From contig NZ_CP009533.1 of the NCBI RefSeq assembly GCF_000761155.1, forward strand, positions 3,954,001 through 4,018,000: a stretch of DNA of 64,000 nucleotides, read 5' to 3'. This document shows positions 8,826 through 23,200 of this stretch, in pieces. Positions within the stretch are counted from its first letter, which is position 1; each line of letters begins with the position of its first letter. Under the pieces are notes generated by a model that saw only the letters and a list, made by a program, of their open reading frames with translations, did not search any database and was not told where the DNA came from. The DNA comes from Pseudomonas rhizosphaerae (GTDB taxonomy: Bacteria > Pseudomonadota > Gammaproteobacteria > Pseudomonadales > Pseudomonadaceae). A program made the translations under genes and the position numbers.

Positions 8826-10094
8826 CTAACGCGTCGACACTCCCACCGGCTGCAACTTCGCCAGCTTTGCCGCTACGACCAACGCCACCGTCAACAATCC
8901 CGCAATAAACCCGCCTACGCCCGTCCACCCGCCGTAATGCCAGGCCATCCCCCCCGCTGTCCCAGCCACGCTCGACCCTGCGTAATAACTGAACAGATAC
9001 AATGAAGACGCCTGCCCCTTGGCCGTCAACGCCCGTCGCCCGATCCAGCTGCTGGCCACTGAATGCGCCCCGAAAAAACCGAAGGTAAACATGAGCATCC
9101 CCAGCAGGATCACCGGCACCGGGCTGAACAAGGTCACCAGCAAACCGGCGAACATCAGCACGATGCTCATCCAGAACACCTTGCGCCGCCCGTGCTTGTC
9201 GGCCAGTGAACCGACCTGCGCCGAGCTGTAGATGCCGGCCAGGTACACCACCGACAGCAACCCCACCAGCGCCTGGCTCATGTGGTAAGGCTCGGCCAGC
9301 AGCCGATAGCCGATGTAGTTGAACAGGGTGACGAAACTGCCCATCAGCAGGAACGCTTCAAGGAAAAGCCACGGCAGCCCGGCGTCCTTGAAGTGCATGG
9401 TGAAGCCATCGATCAATCCGCGAGGATTCATCACACGTGGGCGAAAGTTGCGCGATTCGGGCAGGATCTTGACGAACACCGCCGCCGCGATCAGCGCCAG
9501 GCCGCCGACCACCAGCAGGGCGGTGTGCCAGCTGACGAAGTCGATCAGCACGCCTGTGATCAGTCGTCCGCTCATGCCGCCGATGGCGTTGCCGCCAATG
9601 TACAAACCCATCGCCAGGCCAATGTGCTGGGGGTGGATTTCCTCACTCAGGTAGGTCATGGCCACTGCGGCCAGGCCGCTCAGGCTCAATCCCGTCAACG
9701 CGCGCAACAGCAGCACGCCGTCCCAGGTCGGCATCAGCGCACTGCCCACGGTGCACAGCGCCGCGCAGAACAGCGCGGCGACCATCACAGGTTTGCGCCC
9801 CACGCTGTCGGAAATCGGCCCGGTGATCAGCAGACCGATGGCCAGCATCCCGGTTGCCACCGACAGCACCAGGCTGCTCTGGGCTGCGTTGATGCCGAAC
9901 TCGTGGGACAGGATCGGCATCATCGGTTGCACACAGTAGAGCAAGGCGAAGGTGGCAAATCCGCCGCTGAACAAGGCGAGGACCGTTCGCAGAAACTGCG
10001 GCGTACCCTTTTCGATGTACTGCTCGCCGAGTTGAGCGGTGCTTTGATGAGGGGTATCGACAGCTTGCGCGGAAGGCGCGACAGCAGTTTTCAC
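8826..10094 (-). CDS. MFS transporter, YnfM/arabinose-efflux-like
   Basis: This is a 422-residue major facilitator with about twelve membrane segments, an N-terminal cytoplasmic tail of about 35 residues, and the family motif A region ISDSVGRKPVMV between TM2 and TM3. The second-half repeat reads LADKHGRRKVF. Overall it resembles the YnfM-type drug/proton antiporter group, whose substrates are mostly unknown. The Pseudomonas region between hemE and the parA-like gene normally carries such a transporter, so this is a core gene. The next gene upstream is the divergent ParA gene, about 200 bases away. Confidence 0.88.
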   Translation of the reverse strand: MKTAVAPSAQAVDTPHQSTAQLGEQYIEKGTPQFLRTVLALFSGGFATFALLYCVQPMMPILSHEFGINAAQSSLVLSVATGMLAIGLLITGPISDSVGRKPVMVAALFCAALCTVGSALMPTWDGVLLLRALTGLSLSGLAAVAMTYLSEEIHPQHIGLAMGLYIGGNAIGGMSGRLITGVLIDFVSWHTALLVVGGLALIAAAVFVKILPESRNFRPRVMNPRGLIDGFTMHFKDAGLPWLFLEAFLLMGSFVTLFNYIGYRLLAEPYHMSQALVGLLSVVYLAGIYSSAQVGSLADKHGRRKVFWMSIVLMFAGLLVTLFSPVPVILLGMLMFTFGFFGAHSVASSWIGRRALTAKGQASSLYLFSYYAGSSVAGTAGGMAWHYGGWTGVGGFIAGLLTVALVVAAKLAKLQPVGVSTR

Positions 10095-10298
10095 GGTGAC
10101 CTCGGGGTTGGGGCGGCAGGAGTGGGAAAACTATATAGCTGGCTAATGATCGATGCCAACCCATTGGGCTTTCATTACCAGGCTTTCATTGTAGAAAACC
10201 GTTGTAGGAAAAATCCGAGAATGAACGTCCCGGCGCGCTAGTAACTGTAATATTCTGGTCGCTACACTCGAGGCTTTGCCTGTCATGGAGGGGTATAG

Positions 10299-11069
10299 AT
10301 GCGGCGCGTGGTGTTCAATCAGAAGGGCGGCGTAGGCAAATCCAGCATTGCCTGCAACCTGGCGGCCGTGAGTGCCAACGAGGGTTTTCGCACGTTGTTG
10401 ATCGACCTCGATGCACAGGCCAATTCGACCCAGTACCTCACCGGGCTGACCGGCAACGACATCCCGATGGGCATCGCGGATTTCTTCAAGCAGATTCTCT
10501 CGTCCGGACCAGCCAGCAAGAAAGGCAAGGTGGACATCCATCAGACGCCCTACGATAACCTGCATGTGGTCACGGCCTCCGCAGAACTGGCCGACCTGCA
10601 GCCCAAGCTCGAGGCCAAGCACAAGATCAACAAGCTGCGCAAACTGCTGGACGAGCTCAGCGAAGACTACGACCGGATCTATATCGACACGCCGCCGGCG
10701 TTGAATTTCTACGCGGTCTCGGCCTTGATCGCTGCGAACCGGGTATTGATTCCCTTCGATTGCGACAGCTTTTCCCGGCATGCGTTGTATGGCCTGCTCA
10801 GTGAGATCGCCGAGTTGAAAGAAGACCACAACGAAGGCCTGGAAGTGGAGGGCATCGTGGTCAACCAGTTTCAACCGCGCGCCAGCCTGCCTCAGCAGAT
10901 GCTCGACGAACTCATTGCCGAAGGCTTGCCGGTATTGCCGGTGTACCTGAACAGCTCGGTGAAGATGCGCGAGTCCCACGAGCTGAATATCCCGTTGATC
11001 CACCTGGATCCGCGACACAAGCTGACCCAGCAGTTCGTCGAATTGCACGACCTGCTCGAACACGCCTGA
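10299..11069 (+). CDS. Orphan ParA/Soj family ATPase
   Basis: This 256-residue deviant-Walker ATPase has the P-loop KGGVGKS at residues 9-15, switch residues in LIDLDAQANSTQYL and the Walker B region DRIYIDTPPALNF. ParA-like proteins bind DNA or membranes as ATP dimers and position a cargo. There is no parB gene or parS-like repeat nearby, so the cargo is unknown. GGAGGGG stands 6 bases upstream of the ATG, a strong ribosome site. A REP cluster separates its stop from convergent trxC. Just upstream, two direct copies of GGCTTTCATT (around 10168 and 10182) are visible, with no assigned role. Confidence 0.88.
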   Translation: MRRVVFNQKGGVGKSSIACNLAAVSANEGFRTLLIDLDAQANSTQYLTGLTGNDIPMGIADFFKQILSSGPASKKGKVDIHQTPYDNLHVVTASAELADLQPKLEAKHKINKLRKLLDELSEDYDRIYIDTPPALNFYAVSALIAANRVLIPFDCDSFSRHALYGLLSEIAELKEDHNEGLEVEGIVVNQFQPRASLPQQMLDELIAEGLPVLPVYLNSSVKMRESHELNIPLIHLDPRHKLTQQFVELHDLLEHA

Positions 11070-11119
11070 CTGCCACACGGCGAACCGCAGGATCCACCAG
11101 ACCCTCCGCGCTGCCCGCC

Positions 11120-11266
11120 GACGTGGCTTGCGCCGCTGCTACGGGAACGCGGCGCCTGTTGACGCGGCTTGCGCCGCTGCTACGGGAACGCGGTGACTGT
11201 TTGACGCGGCTTGCGCCGCGGCTACAGGGCGCCGCGATCCCCTGTAGCAGCGGCGCGAGCCGCGTC
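11120..11266. repeat. Cluster of four family-B REP units
   Basis: Three direct units at 11120-11145, 11161-11186 and 11203-11229 (each GACG(C/T)GGCTTGCGCCG followed by C(T/G)GCTAC) are followed by one inverted unit at 11240-11266. The cluster fills the space between convergent parA-like and trxC genes. The third and fourth units form a near-perfect hairpin. Such BIME-like arrays are mobilised by RAYT transposases in trans; none is encoded in this window. Confidence 0.85.
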
Positions 11267-11292
11267 CGGACGCGATGCGGTCTATCAGGCTG

Positions 11293-11736
11293 TCACAGAC
11301 TGGCAATGCCTTGAGCGCGCAACCAGCCCAGCAGCTGTGGCAACGGCATCGCGCCGCTCTGCCGCGCGACTTCCCGGCCATTCTTGAACAGAATCAAACT
11401 CGGTATCGAACGAATGCCCAATTGCGTGGACAACTGCGGGTTGGCCTGGCTGTCCAGCTTGGCCAGTCGGCATCGACCCTCCAACTGCACTGCCGCCTGC
11501 TCGAACACCGGTGCAAAGGACTTGCACGGCCCGCACCAGTCTGCCCAGACGTCCACCAGCAGCGGCAAGTCGCCCTTGATCTGGCTGCTGTAGTCGCCCT
11601 GAGTCAACTCGAAGGGTTTATTCAACAATACCGCCGCCTTGCACCGCCCACATTTAGGCTGGTCCGCAAGGCGTAAAGCGGGAATGCGGTTGAGCCCGTT
11701 GCAATGCGGGCAGGGGATTACCAGTGAGTCGCTCAT
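11293..11736 (-). CDS. trxC: Thioredoxin 2 (TrxC)
   Basis: This cytosolic disulfide reductase has an N-terminal zinc-binding extension, with ligands C9/C12 (CPHC) and C29/C32 (CGRC), ahead of a thioredoxin fold whose active site is WCGPC (C68, C71) and whose cis-proline segment is RSIPSLILF. The length, 147 residues, is close to that of E. coli TrxC (139). In E. coli it belongs to the OxyR response; no OxyR site was identified here. It is divergent from the racemase gene and convergent with the parA-like gene. Confidence 0.95.
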   Translation of the reverse strand: MSDSLVIPCPHCNGLNRIPALRLADQPKCGRCKAAVLLNKPFELTQGDYSSQIKGDLPLLVDVWADWCGPCKSFAPVFEQAAVQLEGRCRLAKLDSQANPQLSTQLGIRSIPSLILFKNGREVARQSGAMPLPQLLGWLRAQGIASL

Positions 11737-11892
11737 GCCGGGCTCCGGTTGGATGAATGCACTAAAGGTATGTGGAGGCGGCCCAGTTGGATATCAACCG
11801 ACGCTGTACCTGCCGATTGCCCACCGGCTGTACCTGTAGTCTTTGATCCCTGCCCAGTAGAGTCGAATCCGACCTGTAATGAGGAACACTCC

Positions 11893-12615
11893 ATGGCACT
11901 GCTCGGCATACTCGGCGGCATGAGTTGGGAATCGACCGCTTCCTATTATCGTCTGCTCAACGAAGGCTATCGCGACGCAAAAGGCGGACTTCACTCGGCT
12001 CCCCTGTTGCTCCATTCGGTCGACTTCGCCAGCATTGCCTCGCTGCAGAAGGCTGGAGATTGGCAAGCCGCAGGCATTCACTTGGCTAAGGCTGCACGCG
12101 GACTGGAGCAAGCGGGGGCGGGCGCCATATTGCTGGCGACCAACACCATGCACAAGGTTGCCGATGCCATCGAACAAGCGGTCGAGATCCCCTTGCTGCA
12201 CATCGGCGACGCGGTAGGTGAGGCCCTACAAGCCGGCGGTTTCCAGCGAGTGGCCTTGCTCGGCACACGCTTCACCATGCAACAGGACTTCTATCGTCTG
12301 CGACTGGCCGAGCACTATGACATCGAGGTGATGCTGCCTGAAGAGCCGCAAATGGTAGAGATCGACCGGATCATTTTTTCTGAGTTGTGCCAAGGGCAAT
12401 TCACCTCGGTATCGCAGGCGTACTACCTGGCCTGCCTTGAAAGTCTCCACAGCCAGGGCGCGCAGGCAGCCATTCTAGGTTGCACCGAGATCGGCCTTCT
12501 GCTGCAGAGCGTCGGGGCACCCTTGCCGCTGATCGATAGCAGCCAGGTCCATGTGCAGAGCGGCCTGCGCTGGTTGTTAGATCGCAGCGATGAGTCTGCC
12601 CAGAAACAAAGATGA
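11893..12615 (+). CDS. Aspartate/glutamate racemase family protein, YgeA-like
   Basis: This 240-residue PLP-independent racemase resembles E. coli YgeA throughout (LGILGGMSWESTASYYRLLN, GLHSAPLLLHSVDF, VALLGTRFTMQQDFY). The two acid/base positions fall at T83 (in ATNTMHKVAD) and C197 (in GCTEIGLL). These are the same numbers as the atypical Thr/Cys pair reported for the E. coli L-aspartate/glutamate-specific racemase, where most of the family has two cysteines. The start is the ATG at 11893 with GAGGAA in front; the frame is open further upstream but without homology. It is convergent with hicB, the two stops being one base apart. Confidence 0.88.
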   Translation: MALLGILGGMSWESTASYYRLLNEGYRDAKGGLHSAPLLLHSVDFASIASLQKAGDWQAAGIHLAKAARGLEQAGAGAILLATNTMHKVADAIEQAVEIPLLHIGDAVGEALQAGGFQRVALLGTRFTMQQDFYRLRLAEHYDIEVMLPEEPQMVEIDRIIFSELCQGQFTSVSQAYYLACLESLHSQGAQAAILGCTEIGLLLQSVGAPLPLIDSSQVHVQSGLRWLLDRSDESAQKQR

Positions 12616-12616
12616 T

Positions 12617-12961
12617 CTACAGCTTCACCGCCTTGAGCTCATGCTCGAGGCTGCGCTGCACGAACTGATTAAGACTGACACCCAGCGCAGCCGCTGTCTC
12701 GGTAACTTGGGCGTGCAGCGCCTCAGGCAGCCGCAGCTGGAATTTCCCAGAGTAGGATCTGACAGGTTCGATGCCTTCTTCAGCGCACACCTGTAGAAAC
12801 ACCCGCAGTGACTCGGCGCCTGCAGTCTTCAATGCGCTGACGCTGTCGGCATGGAAATCCGCGCCGCCATTCAGATTAATGAACTCTCCGCGAAATGTGC
12901 CGATCTCCGGGTCGTACTGAATGACGGCCCGATGGCCGTTGATGATCATGATGTTGTTCAT
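12617..12961 (-). CDS. hicB: HicB-type antitoxin
   Basis: This 114-residue antitoxin has an N-terminal partial-RNaseH-like HicB fold (IINGHRAVIQYDPEIGTFRG, FHADSVSALKTAGAESLRVF) and a C-terminal ribbon-helix-helix DNA-binding segment (GKFQLRLPEALHAQVTETAA, LGVSLNQFVQRSLEHEL). It should bind and block the HicA partner and repress the operon. The start at 12961 overlaps the hicA stop by four bases (ATGA on the minus strand). Longer in-frame starts upstream lie inside hicA and are rejected. A palindromic operator lies ahead of hicA at 13241-13267. Confidence 0.9.
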   Translation of the reverse strand: MNNIMIINGHRAVIQYDPEIGTFRGEFINLNGGADFHADSVSALKTAGAESLRVFLQVCAEEGIEPVRSYSGKFQLRLPEALHAQVTETAAALGVSLNQFVQRSLEHELKAVKL

Positions 12962-13221
12962 GGTTTGACTCCGTTGGTTGCCAACCAGTTGCGGATGCTT
13001 GCCACTGCAGCCTTGTCGGTTTCTGGGGACGGATGAGGACGATGGAATACCCGCACGGCCCCGAAAAGCACGACCGCCACGCAGGAGCCCTCTCGCTCTT
13101 GCACCTTGGCCCCTAATTCGACGAACAATCTCTCGATGCGTGACCATCGGATGGTTCCTGATACTGGGCGAGCGTAGATCGCCTCAAGCACGTCAATGTG
13201 TTTGAGCTTTGAAAGGTTCAT
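12958..13221 (-). CDS. hicA: HicA-type mRNA interferase toxin
   Basis: This 87-residue toxin of the HicA double-stranded-RNA-binding fold is encoded first in the operon, before hicB, as usual for hicAB. The visible core is GTIRWSRIERLFVELGAKVQ, EREGSCVAVVLFGAVRVF and HRPHPSPETDKAAVASIRNW. In classical HicA the catalytic histidine follows Gly-Ser; here that position is cysteine (GSC). The histidines of the HRPHP motif are present, as in the subfamily of longer HicA proteins. Activity is therefore likely but not assured. HicA toxins cleave mRNA and arrest growth until neutralised by HicB. Confidence 0.87.
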   Translation of the reverse strand: MNLSKLKHIDVLEAIYARPVSGTIRWSRIERLFVELGAKVQEREGSCVAVVLFGAVRVFHRPHPSPETDKAAVASIRNWLATNGVKP

Positions 13222-13240
13222 CGTAACGCTCCGCGGGCCA

Positions 13241-13267
13241 AAACGGTACCAAAAATCAGTACCGTTT
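13241..13267. promoter_or_regulatory. Palindromic operator of hicAB
   Basis: AAACGGTAC (13241-13249) and GTACCGTTT (13259-13267) are perfect 9-base inverted arms separated by 9 bases, starting 19 bases upstream of the hicA ATG. HicB antitoxins with ribbon-helix-helix domains bind such palindromes to autoregulate, so this is the probable operator. Confidence 0.75.
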
Positions 13268-13417
13268 CAGATATGGGCTTCGGGGCTTACGATGATGTGC
13301 CGGGTGCACTAAAAGGTCAGTCAGACAGGCTTGAAAGCGATGTAGGCGGCGTCCGATGCAGGCCGATCATGCAGAGTGTCAACCTTCACACGAGGCTGCG
13401 GGACCGTCAGACACCTA

Positions 13418-18270
<4,853 letters not shown>

Positions 18271-18308
18271 AGGTAAAAAGTCGTACAGCTAGAAGAGAGA
18301 AGGGCAGT

Positions 18309-20051
18309 TTAGAGGAAGAGCCCAGGCCCTGGACGACTTCCTTCGGGGAATTTGACGCCCACTTTCATGATCCGGTTCCCGTCCATCACCGCGACCGTCC
18401 AGAGCGTGCCGTTCCACTCCACGTGGTCGCCGACGATCGGCGCGCCGCCTACGCGTTGGATGATGAAGCGGCTTAGCGGCATTTGCGGGTCGAGACCGTC
18501 GAGCTTGAGGCCGTAGAGCGCCGAGACCGCGCCCAGTTGCGCGTCGCCCTCGAGTACGAAGTCGCCGAAGAAGCGCAGGTCCAGACCGCGCTGGGGTGCC
18601 TGGCTGAACAGTTTGCCCAGGGCCGGCAGGTTGTGCTCGTGGCCGATCACGCACAGCAGATCGTCCACTTCCAGCACGGTACTGCCCGACGGGTGGAGCA
18701 GTTGCTGGCCGCGAAACAGTGCCGCAATGCGAGTGCCTTCAGGCATCTTCAGCTCGCGCAGGGCCGCGCCGATGCACCATTTTTCCGCGCCCAGGCGGTA
18801 CACGAACAATTCCCACTCGCTGGTGATGTGCACCTCGAGGGCCGAGCGCGAGATCGGCGCCGGGTCCGGCGGCACGGTGACCTTGAGCAACTTGGCCACC
18901 CACGGCAGGCTGGTGCCCTGCACCAGCAGCGACACCAGCACGATGAAGAAGGCCAGGTTGAAGAACAATTGTGCATCCGGCAGCCCGGCCATCAGGGGGA
19001 ACACCGCCAGGATGATCGGCACCGCGCCACGCAGCCCGACCCAGGAAATGAACGCCTTTTCGCGGCCGTTGAACGCTTTGAACGGCAGCAACCCGACCAT
19101 CACCGACAGCGGCCGCGCAATCAGGATCATCCACAGGGCCAAGGCCAGCGCGGGCAGGGCGATGGGCAGCAGGTCGTGGGGCGTGACCAGCAGCCCCAGC
19201 ACCAGGAACATGCCGATCTGCGCCAGCCACGCCATGCCGTCGAGCATGTGCAGAATGCCGTGGCGGCTGCGAATCGGCTTGTTGCCCATTACCAGGCCGC
19301 ACAGGTAGACGGCGAGGAAGCCGCTGCCGTGCAGGGCGTTGGTCAGGGCAAATACCAACAGGCCGCCCGCCACCACCAGGATCGGATACAAACCGGTGGC
19401 CAGGTTGATACGGTTGACCAGTTGCAGCATGACCCAGCCGCCACCCAGCCCGATGATGCCGCCGATGCCGAACTCGCGCAGCAAGTGGCCCAGCAGGCCC
19501 CAGTGCAGGCCGGTCTGGTTGCTGGCGATCATGTCGATCAGGGTGACGGTGAGGAACACCGCCATGGGGTCGTTGCTGCCCGATTCGATCTCGAGGGTCG
19601 CGGTCACCCGCTCGTTCAGCCCCTTGCCGCCCAGCAGCGAGAACACCGCCGCCGCATCGGTGGAACCGACGATGGCGCCGATCAACAGCCCCTGGATCAT
19701 GCTCAGGTCGAACAGCCAGGCCGCCACTGCACCGGTCAGCGCGGTGGTAATCAGCACCCCGACCGTGGCCAGCGACAGCGCCGGCCACAACGCCACGCGA
19801 AAACTCGATACCCGCGTGCGCAAGCCGCCGTCGAGCAGAATCACTGCCAGCGCCAAGTTGCCGACCAGATAGGCCGTGGGGTAGTTGTTGAATATGATGC
19901 CGCCGCCGTCCACGCCGGCGGCCATGCCGACGGCGAGGATGATCACCAGAATGGGAATGCCCAGGCGCGACGAGAGCGAACTGACCAGAATACTCGCACC
20001 CACCAGCAACGCGCCGATCAAGAACAGGCTGTTGATGAAGGTGGCATTCAA
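18309..20051 (-). CDS. nhaP2: K+/H+ antiporter NhaP2 (CvrA), CPA1 family
   Basis: This inner-membrane cation/proton antiporter exports potassium and limits cell volume at low osmolarity. The 580-residue product has about twelve membrane helices with the conserved DGGLRTR loop, the ion-binding stretch [10 protein letters not shown] and [18 protein letters not shown] cytoplasmic TrkA-C/RCK domain follows ([19 protein letters not shown]) and then a CorC-like C-terminal domain ([14 protein letters not shown]). I place the start at a TTG (20051, [13 protein letters not shown]) because GGAGT precedes it by 9 bases and the length then fits the family; an ATG at 20066 would add five residues but lacks a ribosome site. 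It is followed by mscK and selO. Confidence 0.9.
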   Translation of the reverse strand: MNATFINSLFLIGALLVGASILVSSLSSRLGIPILVIILAVGMAAGVDGGGIIFNNYPTAYLVGNLALAVILLDGGLRTRVSSFRVALWPALSLATVGVLITTALTGAVAAWLFDLSMIQGLLIGAIVGSTDAAAVFSLLGGKGLNERVTATLEIESGSNDPMAVFLTVTLIDMIASNQTGLHWGLLGHLLREFGIGGIIGLGGGWVMLQLVNRINLATGLYPILVVAGGLLVFALTNALHGSGFLAVYLCGLVMGNKPIRSRHGILHMLDGMAWLAQIGMFLVLGLLVTPHDLLPIALPALALALWMILIARPLSVMVGLLPFKAFNGREKAFISWVGLRGAVPIILAVFPLMAGLPDAQLFFNLAFFIVLVSLLVQGTSLPWVAKLLKVTVPPDPAPISRSALEVHITSEWELFVYRLGAEKWCIGAALRELKMPEGTRIAALFRGQQLLHPSGSTVLEVDDLLCVIGHEHNLPALGKLFSQAPQRGLDLRFFGDFVLEGDAQLGAVSALYGLKLDGLDPQMPLSRFIIQRVGGAPIVGDHVEWNGTLWTVAVMDGNRIMKVGVKFPEGSRPGPGLFL

Positions 20052-20249
20052 AGGGCAGTACTCCATGAAAACGGGGGAAGCCGCGGAGGCGTCATGCAGG
20101 CCGCGTGCCAAGGGATTCTAACCTGTGCAAATGGTTGTATGTCAAAGTGCTTATCGCTAATTCATCCATTGGCCCAAAAGCCCTGGCAGTCCAGTGACAG
20201 GTGGATATCTATGTAGCGCGAGCGCTTCGGGGTGCCTGCCTATGGTGCG

Positions 20250-20269
20250 ACCTTCGTTAATTTGAAGGT
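20250..20269 (+). promoter_or_regulatory. Hairpin covering the toxin gene's ribosome site
   Basis: ACCTTC (20250-20255) pairs with GAAGGT (20264-20269), which contains the GAAGG ribosome site 8 bases before the ATG at 20278. In the mRNA the Shine-Dalgarno would be double-stranded, suggesting translational control or a barrier to leaky expression. The glycosyltransferase toxin gene at 50149 has a comparable arrangement. Confidence 0.45.
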
Positions 20270-20277
20270 GAATCCAC

Positions 20278-23200
20278 ATGACACTGCACACCGCGCCCGA
20301 CCTCGCTTCGGTGCTTGAACTGCAAGCGGGCGATGGCCCACAACGCACGGCCTTGCTCAATACCGCAGGGCTGCTGCTGGCCCAGGCGCAAGAAGCTCAC
20401 GCTGCGCTGAACGGGTTACTGGCGCAAAAACCGGAAGAAGTCGGACAGTACTGGCAGGACCTGGCACCGGGCGCTTTGATGTCGCGCCGCGACCACGCGC
20501 GGCAGCTGCGCCGCCAGGTCTGGTCAGACCGTAGCGCGCTGCTGACCCTTTTCGCCCAGCTGAGCCCGCGTGTAGCGAGTTGGCTGGACGACAGCAGTCC
20601 CGGGACGATGGCTGTGCGTTGCTGCACACTGGTGCTGCATGGCAGCGATGGCACCCGGCTTGGCCTGCCGGGCGCCCTGGCGTTCGACGACCCGGCCAGC
20701 CCTGGTTGCCTGTTGGTCATCCCCGGTGTCGAACACGAGCTTTTCGAATTCGACTCTCGCGAGCTTGCCGCCCAGGCATTGATCGAATACTTACTCAGCG
20801 AGGCGGGTAGCGCCTATGCGACGTGGCTGAATGCCCCGGCCCTGTTGGCCGCGTCCTCGACGATCGGAGTCATGCTGCTGTTCGAACCTGCCGCAGGCGA
20901 CCCCTGGTCTGTCAGCATCGACGCCTCCATTGCCGCGCTGGGCGTTAACTCTTTTGCTGAGCGCACCCAGTGGTTCTGCCGCGCCCTGCCGGACGCCTAT
21001 GTCGAGGCCGTGGCCAGCGTATCCAGCCGTGATGCCCGCCGTCAGCAGCCGTTGCTGCACTTCCACAGTTTCGGTGCGAGCCTGAGCGACGCGTTGTGCC
21101 ATGAGAAAGGGGTGGCCTGTGAAGCAGCCATTGCGCGGTTCTTCGGCGAGCCCATGGACAGTGACGAATTCAAACGCTACCGCCAGGCCCATGCCGAGTT
21201 GCAGGCGGCACAGGCGCGCGGCGACGCCTTGCTCAATGAGTTGATCAACGCGCCCCAGGTGTTACCCGCCGACCATTGGAGCGCCAAGGACGACACGGGC
21301 CTGGACCGCACCCAGCGGCTGGTGAGCAGCCTGGCCAAAGGGTTGTTGCAGGAAGCGCAGTTGCAGGTCTACGAGCAGACGCTGAGCATCGAGGCCCTGG
21401 CCCTGGTCACCGAAGTGGTGACCCATCCCTCGGCCCGCGAACGCGGCGACAGCTCGATCACCGTGCTGGAAGTCGCCATGGGCGATGCCGAATTTGCCTG
21501 GACCCTGCCCGGCGCTCTTGTGCTGCGCAACGAGGACGCCGGGCAGAGCGCCACGCCTGCGCTGTTGTTCTACCTGATGGGCTGCGAGGGTGGGCTGAAA
21601 TCGTTCGAGTCCATCGACGCATTGCGCACTTGCCTGCAGGCTACCCTGGCCGACACGGCCTACGACCTGCTCTGGTCGCGGCTGGACAGCATGGGCCTTG
21701 CGGCCTTGCAGCGCTTTCGCAGCATTGGCAACGTGCCGGTACTGATGCGCGAGGTCGAGGGCGACGCAATCAGCCAGTGCGTGCAGGACTGCATCGACCG
21801 CGCAGCGTCAGCTCGGCACGATGAGCCAAGCCGTGCGCGCCTGGCCCAGGCTCGACAGCTGCGCCTGCCGGGCAGCGAAATCCGCGACCTGGCCGTGGGC
21901 CGGATCGCCGAACAGCGACGTGTGCAGGCCACACTCGCCGCGTTGCCCAGTTGGCTGACCAAGGCGCCCGACGCCGTGCACAAGGTCTATGGGCTGCGTC
22001 TGCACGCCTATAACCAGGCCGCCACTGACCTGGAGCGCTACCTGGGGGGTGAGCCCGCCAACCTCTTCAGCTTTGCCCACGGACTGTTGGCACAGCGCCT
22101 GAAAGCCGATCTTGGCCAGGACCTGGACCCTGAACAAGTGATCGTTCAGATGCCCGACGAGGTCGAGCACAAGGCCGTGCCCAACGTGCCCTCGTTGATC
22201 AAGAGGCCCAGCAGAGCCACCCATCGACTGCACCTGGTCGAGTTGGCACTGCTCAACGTCGACCGCCAGGTCAGCGCCCGGCTGGACTTCGCCCAGCTGT
22301 TCGACGGTCGTACCGGGCTGGCATTGAACGTGGCGGGGTTGAACGCTGGCTATTTGCGTGCCCTGGTGATCGAGCTGGACATCGCCCGCCAGTATCGCGA
22401 CAAAGTCGTAGCCACCTTTGGCCTGCTCGATGACGCCCAACCCCTGGGCGGGCTGCGCAGCCAGATTCTGCTGGCGCCTTACCGCCACCAGCTGTTGTTG
22501 CACGCGTTGAGCGCACAGCAACAAGGCCAGCTGGATGCCGCAGGCGTGGCGCTGCTGGAACGCGCGGTGGCGGCCCGCACCCCTACGGCTCTGGCGCAGC
22601 AAAACCTTGCGGTCTGCACGGTCACCCTGAGCCTGGGCGGCCAGGAGCGGGATCTGTACACATCCTTGGTGCTGATCCACGACCCGGTGGCGCAGCAGGT
22701 GGTGTTGTACCTGCCCGATGTGCCGCAGGGTGGCGAATTCATTCAGGCCGCCACGCCGGCAGCGGCCAGCGACCAGTTGCTGCGGCGTCTGCTCAAGCCC
22801 GCGGTGCTGACATGGCTGGCAGGCCAGGGTGGCCTGCATGAGGCCAGCCCTGAGCGCGTGGCGTATCTCGACACTGCACTGCTGCGCAATTACATGGGGT
22901 TTATTGCCTACCGGGCGGTCAGTCATCGCGTGTACCCCGTGGCAGCCTGCCTATTGGAAACCCGCAAGCACCTGTTGCTGGCTGAAGCGGCCGCAGCATC
23001 GCGCAGCCGCGACGACGTACGACAGGCGTTCAAGCAGCAACTGCTCGGCGGCGCCCGGCAACTCTTGATCTCGGGGCTCAGTTACCAGCCCGGCATCGGC
23101 ACCGCCATTCAGCTGCACGACGGCTGGAACGATGCGCAAGCGGCGGCCAATGCCTTTTCCCAGGGCCATACGGCACTGGGGCTGCGGCGCATGGCGTCGG

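Noticed and set aside
11749..11892. N-terminal extension of the racemase
   Set aside because: The conserved family start (LGILGGMSWEST) begins two residues after the ATG at 11893, which has GAGGAA upstream and puts the catalytic residues at the expected positions.
12962..13147. Longer HicB starting inside hicA
   Set aside because: The upstream part translates hicA DNA in another frame; the short form matches HicB and overlaps hicA by ATGA as usual.
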